Shown: positions 11,870 through 26,540, counted from the stretch's first letter. The stretch is 64,000 nucleotides of DNA from Ascaris suum (GCA_013433145.1 CM024169.1:3968001-4032000), one strand, 5' to 3'. Program-made: numbers and translations. The notes: generated by a model from the letters alone, not told the origin.

Positions 11870-13060
11870 TCAACTGCTTCAGGCAGAGCAGGGAAGCGAT
11901 GACCATAAGACAGGCGCACTGTCCACAAGTGCTTCGAGGTCGGGGTGGGTGCACCTACAAGGAGAGCGTATTTGATTATAGGAATCAGTGTGCTTCCAGC
12001 TTTTCATGTGAGGTGTGATCCTTGTGATGGTCGATTCCGACCATAGCGGTGAGCAGTTTCGCCCCGAACTAGCTCGTGCATGAGGATTGTTCGGTGCTCC
12101 TTGGCTCGGAGGTGGCACAATTCGTGCCAAGGTTCTGTCGGAGCGACGCCCCCCTCCCGTCGTGTTATCACCTCCGCATTACTATTGTTTATTTTAGTGA
12201 GGAATAATAAAAACCTTATCCTCTCACCTTGTTGCCAGTTTATACAGCATCTGATAGAGCCTCGAAAGAGAAGGAACCTGCAGATCCTTCAGTGACAAAT
12301 CAAGGGTAGAGGGGTTAAACAGGACCCAAAACCCTTACACGAGCAATAAAGAAATAAATAGCCACTATGTCAGAGTGTGGCTCCTGCTAGAGATCGAGAG
12401 AAATCTACTGGTTTTTTTCGTCGGCGATATTTCTGTAGTAGCGCGATCGAGAATCAGAGGAGCTCGACCAATATCTGCGCCAAATTGAACCGGCAAGAAC
12501 GACACGGGAGTTGGATTCATGGCAATCTGTGACAGCCTTCTCCTGTTTTGCTTACCACGAATTGCTGAAGCAGCCATTGTCTCTGAGTCCATTCTTCTTC
12601 TTGATCATATTGGTACTGCTGAAGAGGCGAAATGCCCCATCAAGAGCCTTCACTGGTGTCAACCATGAAAATCCAATTCGTCCATGGAAGCGCGACGCCT
12701 TCGAAAATGAAACCGCTGTTGATCAATCAGCGGCAAGAACGTCGTGTCGCCCAACGCAAAGTGCATCATCATTCAGCTGCTTTCAGCACAGTGCAGGTAT
12801 GCTTCAGTCGCACAGTGCTCTTGGAGACTAGGATGCAACCTGATTTCACCAACTAGGCCATGTTCGTACTGGTCATGTAAACCTCGCAGATGGTCTTCCA
12901 TGTCGACCGAGTCCGTGGAGCACAGCCTCTTATAAGCACTCAGGAAGAATGTGATTACATCGAACTTGCAATGCATCGGCCTGAACTCGAGAATCATTTT
13001 GAAAAGAATTGTTGATTTGCAATTTCTTATTCTTACGCTCAATATCGTTATCACTGCAGA
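11870..13060. other. GC-richer block, probably decayed repeat or unassigned exons
   Basis: The first 300 bp approach balanced base composition. The block as a whole is open in short runs on both strands. A plus-strand run (about 12620-12799) ends at a plausible donor (CAG then GTATGC), and a minus-strand run (about 13054-12773) is rich in His, Leu and Asp. Neither resembles a family I know, and stops interrupt both. I favour an old transposable element. Confidence 0.3.
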
Positions 13061-14504
13061 AACGTAACTTCCACCTCTTGATGATGATTCTTAACTCACG
13101 GTCATAAGTGCCCATTCATGGCGTGCTGAGATATGTTCATTTGCGTGCTTAGATAGGTAACGATGTTACTGTCTTAGCCGATCCGCATATCACTGCTGCT
13201 GTCATCCGAACAAAAACAATTTTCTTTTGGCTATAAGATTATGAGCGCGGACGTGATTTGTAACATGGAATTGTTTTGACTGAATTTTTGAGACGACGAA
13301 GTTGAACGGTTATTGAGGTTTCCGAATTTGAAGACTGTTTTTTATTTGTGACGATGCCCCCAACCATCTATTATTGTAGGCAGTTCTAATTTCATTCAGG
13401 CTTTGGTAAACGCTTTCACGCGGCCGAACAATATCACTGAGACGTTTATAAGTGAATAACTAAGGAGCGCCTAGCGCATGAATCTATCGATGATTCGTAT
13501 GCGACAGATCCACTCGGGATCAATGATTATGGTAAATGTGTAGTGAGGTAAATGTGTCGAAAAACTTCTTGATCAGTCACCAGATTGGTATTGCCTTGGA
13601 GCTGCAAATATCTTGGATCGAGCCACCTGTGTATTATTGCTTTTCTTTACTTCTTTAGTTCAATAAACAAAGCATTCAGTACGTATAAGTGTCTCTTCCT
13701 TTGGCTTCCATCTCTCGGCTAAAACGAAGAGTTCTGAGGTCATGTGGGGCTGATATAATTTGACTGTTTGTTGAATAGTGAAAGTAATCCAACGTTTCCA
13801 GTGTAACTTTAATAGCGCAACTGTACACTGACAAACAAAGTGATTAGTTATTTTGATTAGCGAAAATTCTTGGCATATGATACCACTGTTATAAGTTTGT
13901 TGCATGTACCAACATTGTAATCCGTATCTGCGCACCATGAGAAATCAGCCGTTGAGGAAAACGGAAGTTGCCGGGATATCTTTTGCCAATGGATTCGAAT
14001 AAGGTGGGTTTAGGAACTGCTCTTAAGATTATAGCAAACTTTATTGCTTGAAATACACTGAAAAGCAAGAGAACAAAAATTATTTGCACGAGAAATATGA
14101 AGCAACTTTATAAATGCACGAGTGGGAGACTGAGTGTTTAGCAGAGTTTTTGCGCTTTCAGAACTAACTTCAAAGGGTTATCAATTCATAAAATCATCAA
14201 AGGCGAACTTATTCGCCGAAGTTTTCAAGGAGAAAAAATTTTGTGCTGCGAGAATTTTCGTCGAGATATGCAATCCCATGCAATGCGTTATAAGTGTAAT
14301 AGATTTTAATCTACGTTCCGTTCAAAAAGGAGTTCGAAATATAGGCGATAATTTATAGCGAACGACGGATTAAAAACCACCGTATTTTATAAAATACATT
14401 TGCGATGCAGCTTAATATCTACTAAGTATAAAATTTTAGTGAACTTTATCTATGAGCGATATTTTGTTCTCGAAAAATACTGCTATTTAGCCACTACTAT
14501 AACA

Positions 14505-14516
14505 CCCCCCCCCCCC
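14505..14516. repeat. Poly-C tract (12)
   Basis: Twelve consecutive C on the plus strand. Confidence 0.9.
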
Positions 14517-16989
14517 ATTACTATCCATTAAAAGCGATCTCCATATCATCATTACCTCTTCATTCCGTTACATTATAAAAGCCAGTTTTAGGAAATAAAA
14601 TTCTCAAGAACTCACCAATTCAGAAATTACCAAATGCAAATTAACTGCCGCTTCATTATGTCTCAACTAATCTCATAAATAAAGGACTGCGTTACGGGAA
14701 TAGGTAACTAGATCAAAAAGAAATTTGTATGCATTACCTACGCAAAGGTTTTCGAAGTGGTTATCCCCAGTGCATTGTTGAAGAAGCTTGGAAGCTAAAC
14801 AACCGTACGACCTCCACTAAAATAGACTCGTCCGTTCTTTGTGGAAAATGCAATTAGCGTGAAGGCAGGCAGCTCTCTATCTACAGAGGATGCTGTCACT
14901 AGTGGCGTTCAACAACGTAATATACAGGAAACAACGTTGTCTCATATGTACATTACTGCTATTTGTGAAGGAATGTCAAGTGTGTGCAAATTGTTTTCCG
15001 ACGAATAGCAGCAGGTTTTTCCGTCTTTTTTTCAAAAAGCTCTAGAAAAATTCAGTTTCTAGTCAAAAATGTAGTAGCTGGACTTTTCACGAGAATGATA
15101 TTATGTTGCATTGGTAAACTTATATCACACGTGACTAGTGCGCAAACACGATGAAATATTTGTCAATGTTGACATGTGACATTCTTCTCGATTTTAACGT
15201 CACAATCTCTCCTAATCTTCACTAAAATGCGCATTGCTCAGATGTTTTCAAGAAATATGCCGATTTGTATTCTAAGTTCTCTAAAATAAATTCTAGGTCT
15301 GGTGAGAAATGTGCTATACCTTCCTCTAGTTTCATGAAACCTTTGCTAGCATAAAAATTGCAGGACATATACAAGGTTATTTCACAGGACTGCATCTGCA
15401 GAGTAATAATGGGTGAATAGAGGTTTTAGATAGCAATTTTTGAGTGAAAATATTCAAGGTGGATTTGTTTGAAGAAAAATATACATAGTTTCATTTTCAT
15501 TTGTTTAATAAATCGCAACTGAAGATGTTCTCTTATTTGCGTCCGTTCGGATGCGAAATTCTCAGCGTTTCCAAACTTTACATCGAATTTCTTTCTGACT
15601 TTATTTCAGTGCCGAATTGTTCGCGTTTGCAATAAGTGCCACAATTGTCGATGCAATAAAGCACTTCTCTTACATTATCCTCCTCAAGATGTTATGTCTC
15701 TATGCAATGACCGATAGCATTTTTCATTTGAAGTTGGAGAATGTTTTTATTCGCATTGCAAAATTTTCACATGACTGCGGATCATTCAAAACTCAGAAAG
15801 AAAAAAAAAATGAAGTTTATGCAATCATTTTGCAATTATATTGACTTCTTTTAAATTTTCAAATCTTTCTGATGTATTTTCTTTGTGCAAATATAGATTT
15901 TTCTTTTTTTTTAATTCTTAAAATGCCGCTTAAGATGAAAGAGAGCGTTGCAGTAAAAGTCGATGACGAGGAAAATCACGAGCTATAAAGAAAAGTGAAC
16001 TTTAATAACGCATTTAAGGTGCGTTTCTAATATGCGCAAACTGGAGATTCACCTACGAGAAAAAAAAGGCTGTAGGGATGGAAGTTTACTGGTAATAAAT
16101 GATCACATTTTGATGCTCACATTTTTCCTCTGAATTAAGCGAAATACGATAAGCGTTGATGTGCTATTTGCAATAAATTTCCAGTAGAGATTCTGTTTGA
16201 AATGTTTATTTATGTGGTTAGCGCCTTTCCAGATGAAAAGAGAGTCATGAAACGATGAAAAAATTGTTGGATGTGCATTGAGGTAGGTAAAAGTTACGTC
16301 GAAATATTGACTAAGTTGTACGTTGTCAATGAAAAGTGGGAGAAGAGTAGTGAAAGTTCGAGAAAGCGGCAAAAAAATCAGAAAACTTAACAAATGTTTA
16401 AAAAATACTGAAATTAGTAAGAGCCGAATGTGCTGACTCATAGTAATTTGTGTTCAACGCTCATGCAGCTGAGCTAATAATTTTCCAATCAACGGTGTTG
16501 GTTTCCACGTGATGGTGCACATTGTGCCCATACAAATACTATATCAAATGCGGTCACATGATCATTTTGCAATGCTCATAACTCATGTTCGTCGCTTCTC
16601 TGATGTCGTTCACGAATTTAGAAACATTAGTAAATTCTTTAAAAAATCTTTCATAGATTCACCTCTCAATATTTGTTCTCCGAAATGATCCTCGTTTGGC
16701 CAACTTACAAAATTCTCCTTATCAGCACTTTTGCTAGATATGTCGATTGCTAGAAATTTTCAGCACATCTCTAGAGTTCAAAGCTGAGGGTAAAGCATCG
16801 AATTGCTATAGGTCATCCGCATGGTTTGACTGTTTCCCTGAGGCAATTTTTGATGGTCACTCTTCGAGTATAAGTCATCACTAACGTCAGCCATAATTCA
16901 ACTGACATTTAGCTCATTATTGCTGAATAGACTGCACTAGCCGCTTGTTCGCATGTGCTGTTACTTGTGACATTCGCATGCATTTTTGA

Positions 16990-17200
16990 TGCATCTTTGA
17001 GAATTTAATATGCAAATGCGCATTACGGCCACATCGTGTTCGTATCTGTGCACAGACAGCTAGATGCATGCGCATCCGTCTGTATGTCTGTATGTCTGCG
17101 TGCCTGTTCTTCTGTAGATTCAGTTTGGGAAGCACCGATGCTAGAATTATGGAATTTGGCTGGTATAGTTTACAGCAATAGTCTGACATAAAACGCCATA
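16990..17200 (+). repeat. Dispersed repeat family, copy 1
   Basis: A GCGCATTACGG module, then TATGTCTG repeats (17085-17100), then the family core CTAGAATTATGGAATTTGGC at 17141-17160 followed by a GTTTACAGC-like segment. Related to the blocks at 17.6, 23.1, 24.8, 28.9 and 30.0 kb, all in the same orientation. Confidence 0.65.
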
Positions 17201-17267
17201 TTACAATTTTCATTTCACATCGGCGAAACCGTAGAAAAAACGAATTTTTGGTAAAAGGTTTGTATGA

Positions 17268-17280
17268 GGGGGGGGGGGGG
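17268..17280. repeat. Poly-G tract (13)
   Basis: Thirteen consecutive G on the plus strand. Confidence 0.9.
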
Positions 17281-17599
17281 ATAGGGTGAAATTAGAACGC
17301 ATTATGCCAAGCGTTTTACCTTTTACCAGTAATCTGTAAAACTGGCCGATCGATTGAACGGCATGCATGCAAGACTACATATCATGCCAGGTTCTCGGGC
17401 ACGTTTCTCGGTTTGTTTAGCTAGTTCGGACACTCTTTAAATTTCACTAGTATCAAAACTGTATGTGTATACTTATGCCTGTTAGAGTGTGTGTTGCTGT
17501 GAATTGATTGAACCAGGAACATGACGAAATATCATTTTTAGACTAGGTCAGAGAGCAAGTATCCTGCCATAGGGCTACTTTTCCATCTTCGGCGGTTAT

Positions 17600-17770
17600 T
17601 TGCGCTTTTGCGAATTTGCATTAGGAAAACTCATTAGCGGATTAGAGTAACGCCTTATCTCTACATATGTATTTGAGTTTGTCTGCCGGACGTTAACATA
17701 GGAACCGTTGAACCCAGAACTATGGAATTTGGCCGCTGTAATTTACGCCGAAAGCATAATTTCCATTTTA
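17600..17770 (+). repeat. Dispersed repeat family, copy 2
   Basis: GCGGATTAGAG module, ATGTATTTGAGTTTGTCTGC, then the core CCAGAACTATGGAATTTGGC (about 17714-17733) followed by a TAATTTACGCC segment equivalent to that in copy 1. Confidence 0.6.
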
Positions 17771-19447
17771 GGTTTAATCGATCATCTCTTGAAATATTTC
17801 ATTTTAACGTGCTCAATTATTTGATATTTCTTGTTACGAGTGAGTATAAAATCACTGGAAAAGTATCGTCGACCTGATGGTGCGATATGTACTTCAACGG
17901 TGGTGCTCGTCGAACGAGAGAATATTAGCAATTGCGAACGAAAATTAAAATGCTGACGTCTGATGATGAATATAATTGCGTTATATAACGGTACAGATAA
18001 TGTGTCATCGATACGCGTTTTTTAGAAGAAATTAATTGATGCTATTTTAATCACAAAGGCACTATTGTTATCAATGCATTTTTGATTCATGACTCATCGA
18101 TTACGGCTCAAAATCATCGTCTGCCAAAGAAAAAACTTTCGATCACTCCAAATATAAAGGTGACCTCTGAGCTTTGCATATATTTCATGCAGTTAACTTG
18201 ATAGGTACACGAATATTACATGTATTTTGACGTATATTCAATATTCACACATTGATCATCGATAAAACTTGCAGCATCCTTTTTTTGATAAGTTACAACA
18301 TCGATCGGCCGGATTAGCGTGCTGCAAACATACTGATTCTCCGTTAGGATTTCCCGCCGGTATTTTCCGGTTTGTGATGCTACCTAGCGTGCCTCACCCG
18401 TGATAGAATGTGACCTAACCGACCGCGAATTCATAAACACATTTGAGTGTCTATGACTTCTTTCGAAGCCAACTGATCAACTTAGAAGTCGACATATGCT
18501 GTCATCTTTTGATGTTGATTATATCCATCAGACTTCGGTGAACCTGGTTTCAGCTTCTAATATTCTTTGTTAATTTCTTTACTGCTTTGAAACGTTAAAC
18601 TCAAAGCTGATTTTATTCATCAGAGGGGCAATTTTTGATGTTTTCAATAGTTTCATCTCAATCAGCCTTTAAATCTTACAGTTAACGTGATTATTTCCAT
18701 CTTTAACTGCGTATTTAGATATTCTCATTGGATTTCACAGACTGAAATGGAGATTTCGATTGGTTTATTTTGCACGCAAAATGAAAATACAGATAACAAA
18801 GAAAGTGGGATATTGAAATATTAAAAGCGGCAATATCCGATAAAGCTATTTGAAAGACACAAAAATTCGGTGCATATTGCTGTTGTTGCAACTTCAATAA
18901 TAACTTCACTCTTTCAATTGTCTCATGTGTTTTTTTATTTAAAATGGTTATATAGTATACAATATTTATTCTCCTTGGGATTTATTTTGAGACATTAACG
19001 ATGGGCAACTAAAACATTACAGTTTTTCGATTGACAGCCTTAACTTTTTGTCATTTAAGTAGAAGCACTCATCGCTATTCAAATAATCGGAATAGGCTCT
19101 CTGCACAGGTGGGGGGAATAGCAATACAGCAACTATCTTCCTCAAAGCTTATACGCTGCCATGCAATAGTGCCGAAAATAGAATACATTTGCACAGCGAT
19201 ATCTCGTTTGAAAGCCCATCCGAACGTTTAAAAGTGCCAAGCAATGCGATGTTGATGGCTCTTCCAGACTGCAATCCCTCTCGATATTTAGTAACTCATA
19301 TTCTGTTAGCTCAGTTGCTTCTGTGTGCTTCGTCGCAATGGATATGGGATACTCACCTATCTTTGCTCTCAGATCGACGTTGAAGCTTTTAGTGGCGTGC
19401 TTTGAGATATTAAGATAGTTTTCAGTGGCGATTTTAAGGTGGGTTGA

Positions 19448-19459
19448 GGGGGGGGGGGG
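19448..19459. repeat. Poly-G tract (12)
   Basis: Twelve consecutive G inside a G-rich patch of about 35 bp. Confidence 0.9.
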
Positions 19460-19947
19460 AGGGGAGGAGGAGGTTTATTAGAAACGTTGGAGTATGCGAA
19501 ACTCTGGCAAAATGAATAACGTGGTATGAGGAATCGGACTGATTCACCATATAATGTTCAAGCATTTTTCTCGAATACTGCCTTTTCTAGTTACATGGTC
19601 GGCATTAAACTTTCGGTTTCTCGAAAAAGACAGGATATGTGAGAGCATATTCACGAAGACTGGTCTCAGTCGGGTAGCTTTAAAGCACGATTGTGATCTT
19701 ACGCAAAAGAACTGAGGTTTTGTTTTAGTGCAGCAACGACATCCGTGCGCTAAGAAGTCGTCGGTGAACAAAAGAATAAGTTAGATGCCTACCGTTGTTT
19801 CTTGGTTGTCTCGGGGTTGTTTTATGCGACACTGCACATATTTAGAATTTACTTACGTTGTCCAGTGTGGAATGAGTTACGGACGCTAAATTAAACTTAG
19901 CCTAGGATTTGTTGCTTCCCACGAGATCATCATGAATTCACTGATAT

Positions 19948-20191
<244 letters not shown>

Positions 20192-20289
20192 TTATTCACA
20201 TTCTCATGATGTTAAGCTTGCGGATGGCTATAATTTCAAATTTTTTCTGCGTCGGATACGGCGCACACTTTTCTAACTTGGTGGACTAT

Positions 20290-23200
20290 TATTTTAGGGC
20301 ATAAGAATAACATACCGCAAGTTGAATAAATATTGTTGCTCACTCGGTTTTACAAACAGCAACACTAAAAGTCGCAAAAGAAATTGCATGGCCCATTATT
20401 CAAATGTTCCTTTTCCGTTTTCTTCGCACACCGTTCTCTTCAATCGTCTTCAGTGAAATGCGCTGTGTGAAATAATTTTGATATTTTCAATAGTAATTCA
20501 TATGAGAGTTGTTCGAGTAGAAGCGAATTCAATACATATTCAGTTACTTGTAAGTAGACGAGTCGATTGTTTCGCCGCACATTCGTCGTTTGTTTTGTGT
20601 TTTGTTGCCGCGATTCTGCAGGTACCAATTCGGTCCTTTGTGCAGACCTTCCGATCTACATAATCATCCTTGGAGCCCTCAAACTTGAGTAGCTTAATCA
20701 CCGCTGGTTTACATGCACACTGTCATTTCATTATGCATCTTCGATACCAGTCGGCCGTAGCATACGGTAAAAGCTGCTGCGAGCTTCATTTCGTCAAACC
20801 GAAGAAAGCATTGAGGCGAAGTGTGATGCCACGGTTCTGTTAGATCTGTCCAGCACTGTTTTATAAATAATGAACTTGAAGTTGCATTTCAAGTTCCGAC
20901 AAATTCAAATTTCAAATTTCAGTTATTTCTATAATGGAATCAATAATGGATAATTTGATTAGACTTGAAGCAATATAAGTTTTCATGTAAGTGGTGCATT
21001 GGCATATGCATTCACGCTTCTACATAATTTCCACATTATTTAATTTCGTTTTTAACTACTCATGTATGACATACCCATTCCTTCACTTTATCTCTCTTTT
21101 ACTGTCGAATTCTGTTGTTTACTCGTTTGCTTTATATTGACGTTCTAATGTTAGTTTTGACGTTTCTAATCTGCTGCATTTTTCGCTTTCTATGTATTCG
21201 AAGCGTCTGAGTGTCTTCTTGCTTCCTTCTCTATTTCAGTGACGAACAGACGCAGCAGTTATTATCACAATTCAATTACAACTGCAACTACAAAACAGTT
21301 AAAAGTTACAATTACAATCCTACAATCCTAATCGCAATTGCAATTACTGTCAGAGTTCAGTTGCAATTACAACCACACTTACACTTACAACTGTCACAGT
21401 TACAATTGAATTACAATAATAGTTGAGTCAAGCTGCAGCTCAATTTGCGATCGCAATTAAAGTTACAATTCAGTTATAATTACAGTGATACTAAAAATAA
21501 TTACATTTGCAATTACAATTAGAACAATTTGCGCCATTGCAATAGTGTTTCCATGGAATCATAAATGACTGTTTAGCACACATAAATGCATGCGTATATA
21601 TAAATAGCTTACTTCGAAGACGTTTACTTTTTCAGCAATGAGACACTCATTATGTAATATAGCGCGCTGTTCGTATTTACAATACTTGCAATTTTTTAGC
21701 GTTATTGGAGGAAATATTTTCCCAGTTATGCTGAGTGTTAAAAGTATTCGTATTACAAATGTGATAAGATTATTGACAGCTGACCACCAAGGATGTCGAC
21801 CGAATCGAAACTCACATGTTGCATACGCTTTGCTCTGAATAACGACATTCACAATATCAAATCTCGTTTATTCATTCTTTTGATGAAAACTTGAAGAAAT
21901 TGCTATAAGCTATTGCCGATACGCACATCTAACATATTCTTAGCGAAGAGCATTGATGCATCTATTTAAGAACCGGTGGAAGGGAATGATCGGAAATTAA
22001 AGTGGAATGTAATGATCAAACTGAACAGGAGTTGAAAAAGTGAGTTGGAAGGATTGAGAATAAAAAATATCAACAACGCTAGCGAAAACAAAAGAAAGGC
22101 GTATCAAAGAAGATCTGTATGTGCTCACGCATTTCCTGCCCCTGACCAACTCGCGCACATATCGAGAATACGAAGTGATGCTTTCATACTACAATTAATC
22201 AAATTTTATAAAAAGGTTGCAAAGAACATATTTTCCTGTAACTTGGTCATTCGACGAAAAATTCATCAAAAAAACCCTCTATAAATTCTAGGAGGTGACA
22301 GGTCGATGTGAAATATTGTATACGAGATGAACCTATACTAGATATTATATCCATTAAGTTTCAAATGTTTGACTTTATTGATTTTCAACTTGAAACCTTT
22401 GGATAGATGTCAAAGCACACATATGGATATGTATGACATAGCCGAAATGCGCACTTATAAACGTGCAACTTGCAGAGTTAAAAGAGCGCATGAAGACGGA
22501 TAATTTGTGTAGAATTTCATCAAGCGGCTTTGTTACTAAAAATGCAAACGCATTATTCCCAAAAATCTATCATCTTTTGATGATTTATGAAGTAGAAAGG
22601 AATGAACTGCTTTACCACATATCTACATTTTCTGTTGATTTCTGCCCTCCATGTTCTATTCGAAAAAGTCTGAAGGTGTTGACAACTTACTTGATATCAG
22701 TGACAACTTCCCATCTACGAACTATTTTCGCACCTCATAAGAAACATCAACATTTTTTTGTTGTTGCTTCAGAGATACTGTACCCTCTGTATCCTTCCTT
22801 AATTTATTCGAGTGCTTAACACTTTTGTTCTTGATAACTAATAAATTTCTTCGTTCACTTACTATAAGAATATAGTATCAACTTCCAAATAGGGACTGGA
22901 TTTGAGGAAGGGCCGCATTTAGAGCGATTTTATTTGAGAGGAATTCTAGGAGCAAGAGAAGAATATCTTTGAGAGAAGACTCTGTCTAGGTGGGGTGTTC
23001 GAGTTGTCATCTACAGAGAAAGAGGAAGTTGCGGCTTGAAAAAACGCTTCATCGATGGGGCAATATTTGATGGCTCACAGGCATTTTCCTATTCCCGCAT
23101 CTATGCATATCTATGTGTCTGTCAGTTTTACGGGCACTTTCAAGCGGCAATGCGCGCTGGAGCTAGGATGTGAAATTTAGTTGCTGTGTTGATCTTTTGT

Positions 23201-25250
23201 GATTGTTTCCGGTTCATTTCATCAGCTTTAGGAAATTTTCCTCTACAGGTAGTTAATATGAGTAACAACCAAGGTTCTAAGGATGATTTAGTGGATGGCT
23301 AGCTAAAGAGATTTAAAGCATCTAGAAACTCATCACATCAAATTGCTGCTCATAGCGTGTTTTATCGTCCTATTGTTCAATGATGTGAAGGATTTGTCTG
23401 GAATTGGGAGGCGAGGGGGTATTGTGGGGAGAGTTGCTGCAAGTGTGATATATAAGACAGAGACAGTCTTTATTTTCATTCTAGTTTTTTTGTGTGCAAG
23501 ATGGGGAAACGGATTGGGAGGAAGAAAAATTTTGATGCTGCAGAGGCCCTGAGTCCTCTAATGGTCGAGCCGCGATCTATGTGCAGCGGTTTCCTTAGCA
23601 CAGTTTCTCTTCTTGAGTCAAAAGTGTTTTGCTGATGTTTTATTCCAGTTCGATGGTACTAGTCACCTTATCACTAGTCAGATGTCATGTTACGAGTTAT
23701 ATTCATAGCTCAATTACTAGTTATGTTCATCCACTATCCGCTTTTCTCGTTTCCACATAGTTTGCTGAAACGCATTCGACGAGTGATGCATATCTGTTTA
23801 TGTTCGTCCGTGTGTTAAATGATGGCCCACTTTGATCAGCACATGTAAAGATACCACTGACTACGCGCTTTTGTCTGTGTATGGACGCCAAATCATCCAC
23901 GCGACAATGTCTGTTGCAAGCGCTCACTCTGAATTAAAATATGCCCTTCTACAATAAAGGTATTAAGGGGTGACTGACGTAATGAATGATGGGAAATGCT
24001 CGGGCAAGCCTTTTGTTTAACGCTGAAAAAAATTCCACGCCACCCTTGCGCCTATTTCATGCCAATGTTCAAGTGTAGAAAACCCCACAATGCGCACGAT
24101 GGATCACACAGCAATATTGCTTAAGGGGGCATTTCTAGACCCATTGCCCGCATTTCCTGAAACAGGTCGAATTTAACTGATATGAGGCGGAAAAAAACAG
24201 GATAGGCATAATATCAGTAAACGGAAATTAAGATTCAAACAGTATCAAGGCGCAGATTATTTCATTAATTAGCGTAACGTTCAGTGATGCAGATAATGCG
24301 CAAGATTCTTTACGTGTAAACAAAAGATTGCTGTCAAGATAAAGAACGATTAGTCTGCACTGTCGCTTGCATTGCTGTCAAGCTGCCTAATGAGAGGAAG
24401 AGAAGGAAAAGAAGAAAGAGTATCAGGAGTACAAATGTCGTGACATCCGAGGTGCAAATTTCGTGAGAATAGATGAGCGCAATTTCAGAACGACACTGAC
24501 AATGAACGCAGATGTAAATTTCTATTTGCTCGTTTAATCTGATGGTGTGCTAGATGCCCACTCGTTCGGCTTATATTCATGCGAACATTGCTAAACTGCT
24601 CTGGCTTTCACTTTGATCGTGCATTGTATGTTCAACACATACAACTTTGAAATATTGTTGCCTAAATAACTCTAGTCCAAGGTCTTCCACCGAAAAAATT
24701 TGATGTTATCAGTGGCCGAAAGAGAATCCAGTGCTTAATCCAGTAAAATTCAAATGATTAGGGTGGCATCAACATTCTACTCTTTATACATGCACTTTTT
24801 CAAAAGCGGATTACGGCGACATCATATCTCTGTTATCACATGTCTGTCTGCGTTTCGTTCGCTCTTGAAAACATTCAAATTGTGAGCAACAAAGGTTTTT
24901 CGGTGTTAAATCGCCCATAAATTATTGATACGTAGAGGTACCACAGAGCTTACAAGCCAATATCACTATGTAAACGTTCGAGTTTCACTCAAAAACGCTA
25001 TGTCCAGAGTGTCAGTGTGCTCGCTTAAATTTATCATTGTTAGTGGATATTTGGGAAGTCGGTTTGCCTCATGACCTGAAGTGCAGAAATAATGGTGCGT
25101 CAGCCTCGTTGGCATACTTTTCCAGTTGCTATAAATCTTGAAGGTCTTATTGTGGCAACACTGTGTATATGCGTGTTTTTGTGAGCCCGTGATCCCTGCC
25201 GCTCTCTCTCTCCCCTCATCCCTCCCTTCCTCCATGTATTTTCAGCTCAG
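20290..25250. other. No recognisable gene
   Basis: AT-rich sequence. The longest plus-strand open run (22463-22819) has no recognisable motif, and its length is within what chance gives in this much AT-rich DNA. A diverged copy of the dispersed repeat lies at about 23085-23190 and a partial one at about 24790-24860. Confidence 0.5.
21255..21525. repeat. Degenerate TTACAA/CAATTG hexamer array
   Basis: Dozens of overlapping TTACAA, CAATTA and GCAATT hexamers with no fixed period. This is cryptic simplicity rather than a clean tandem repeat. The 71-codon open frame here (Tyr, Asn, Gln and Leu rich) is its by-product. Confidence 0.8.
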
Positions 25251-25339
25251 ACACCACTGAAGCTAAATCTAGTAGGTTCTGTGCGCATGATGTGCACGTG
25301 CATTTACAAATCCTAAGGTTCGGAACGACGTTGGCCATA

Positions 25340-26540
25340 ATCTGAAAGAACACCGAGCCTCATGGAACCTCGGAGCTGCAAGAAAACTCTAAAACTCGAA
25401 AAGCCTTGACGATATTCAGAAAACCTCAAGGCTTGGGGCATTGCGATGCTTGGAATGGTCCGGAACTTGGAGCGCTTTAAAAATTGATCTTAAAAGACCT
25501 GAGATGCTAGTGACCTTGAGAGTCTTGGTCAAGAAGCTGGAAACATCTTGACAGTTTTAAATGAGCACTGAAAAGTTTGCGGCGTGACTATCCTCACTCT
25601 GTTCCCGCTAAAATTGGAATAGTTTTTGCTGGCAAACAGGCCATCTAGTCGAATCCAACTTCCACAGCCATGGGACTTCTAGGATCAAACTAAGCGAATT
25701 GACGTTGCTTGCTTGAGATACTGTCAAGTATTTTCGACGTTCCTCACAGAGGCTGCGAAGCAAATGAGCACCGATTGACTGCTGCCTTGGTTGTAAGTCG
25801 TCTTGGATGTAATAGGTTGCTGGAAGCATTCTCAGAGTGCTTGGCTGCCAATACATTTTTAGCCCAATGTTCTTTGAATGACTATGAAACTTTGTCGTAC
25901 AGCGATAGGTGATTCTTAAAGGCTCAAATCTTTTAAGGTGAAAGCTTTGGTGGTTGTTATTGGGAATGTCTAACGCTTATGCGCTCAAAATGTTTGCAGT
26001 GATCAGTAGGGGAGGTTTAATACGCACTGTGTTGGCTGCTTAATGCTCGGATTTCGCACTCTTTTATACACTGCAATTGCACATGCCGTATTGTGAACTT
26101 TCTCATTATTTTGTTAGAGACATTTGGTTCGACACGGAATGCTACGAGCACTAAGGTAAGTTTCCTGAAGGGATGAGAAAAATAGGTTAAAAACCACCTA
26201 GGAACGTAACCTTGCAACGGACGCTGTCCACTTCATGATTTTCAGAGCAGCCTCTTGGCTCAAAGCGATCAAGAATTCTAGGGAAAGCTTTGAAATTCAA
26301 GGCGTCCTGAGGCTTGGGGTACCTCGAGGATTTTCAGATAGGGCGAAAATTTTAGTGAAGGCCCGAACCTCAAGTACACCAGAAGTTTTCAAAGACCATT
26401 AGGTTCGCAAGGTTTCACAAAAGTCCTGAACCCCACATCACGCGATGGTCGGGTTGCTCGAGAACATTCAAGAAGCTTGATGCTCATAGAACCTGACAGT
26501 CAGAACGACCTGAGGCTTGGAGCACTTTGAGGCAAAAATA
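25340..26540 (+). repeat. Two clusters of a degenerate GAGGCTTGG minisatellite
   Basis: In 25340-25560 and 26240-26540 the phrase CCTGAGGCTTGGAGCAC and variants recurs every 20 to 35 bp, mixed with GAACCT and AAAACCTC words. The intervening 0.7 kb lacks it. Confidence 0.6.

Noticed and set aside
22463..22819. 118-codon plus-strand open frame
   Set aside because: No recognisable domain, and its length is within chance expectation for 64 kb of AT-rich DNA read in six frames.
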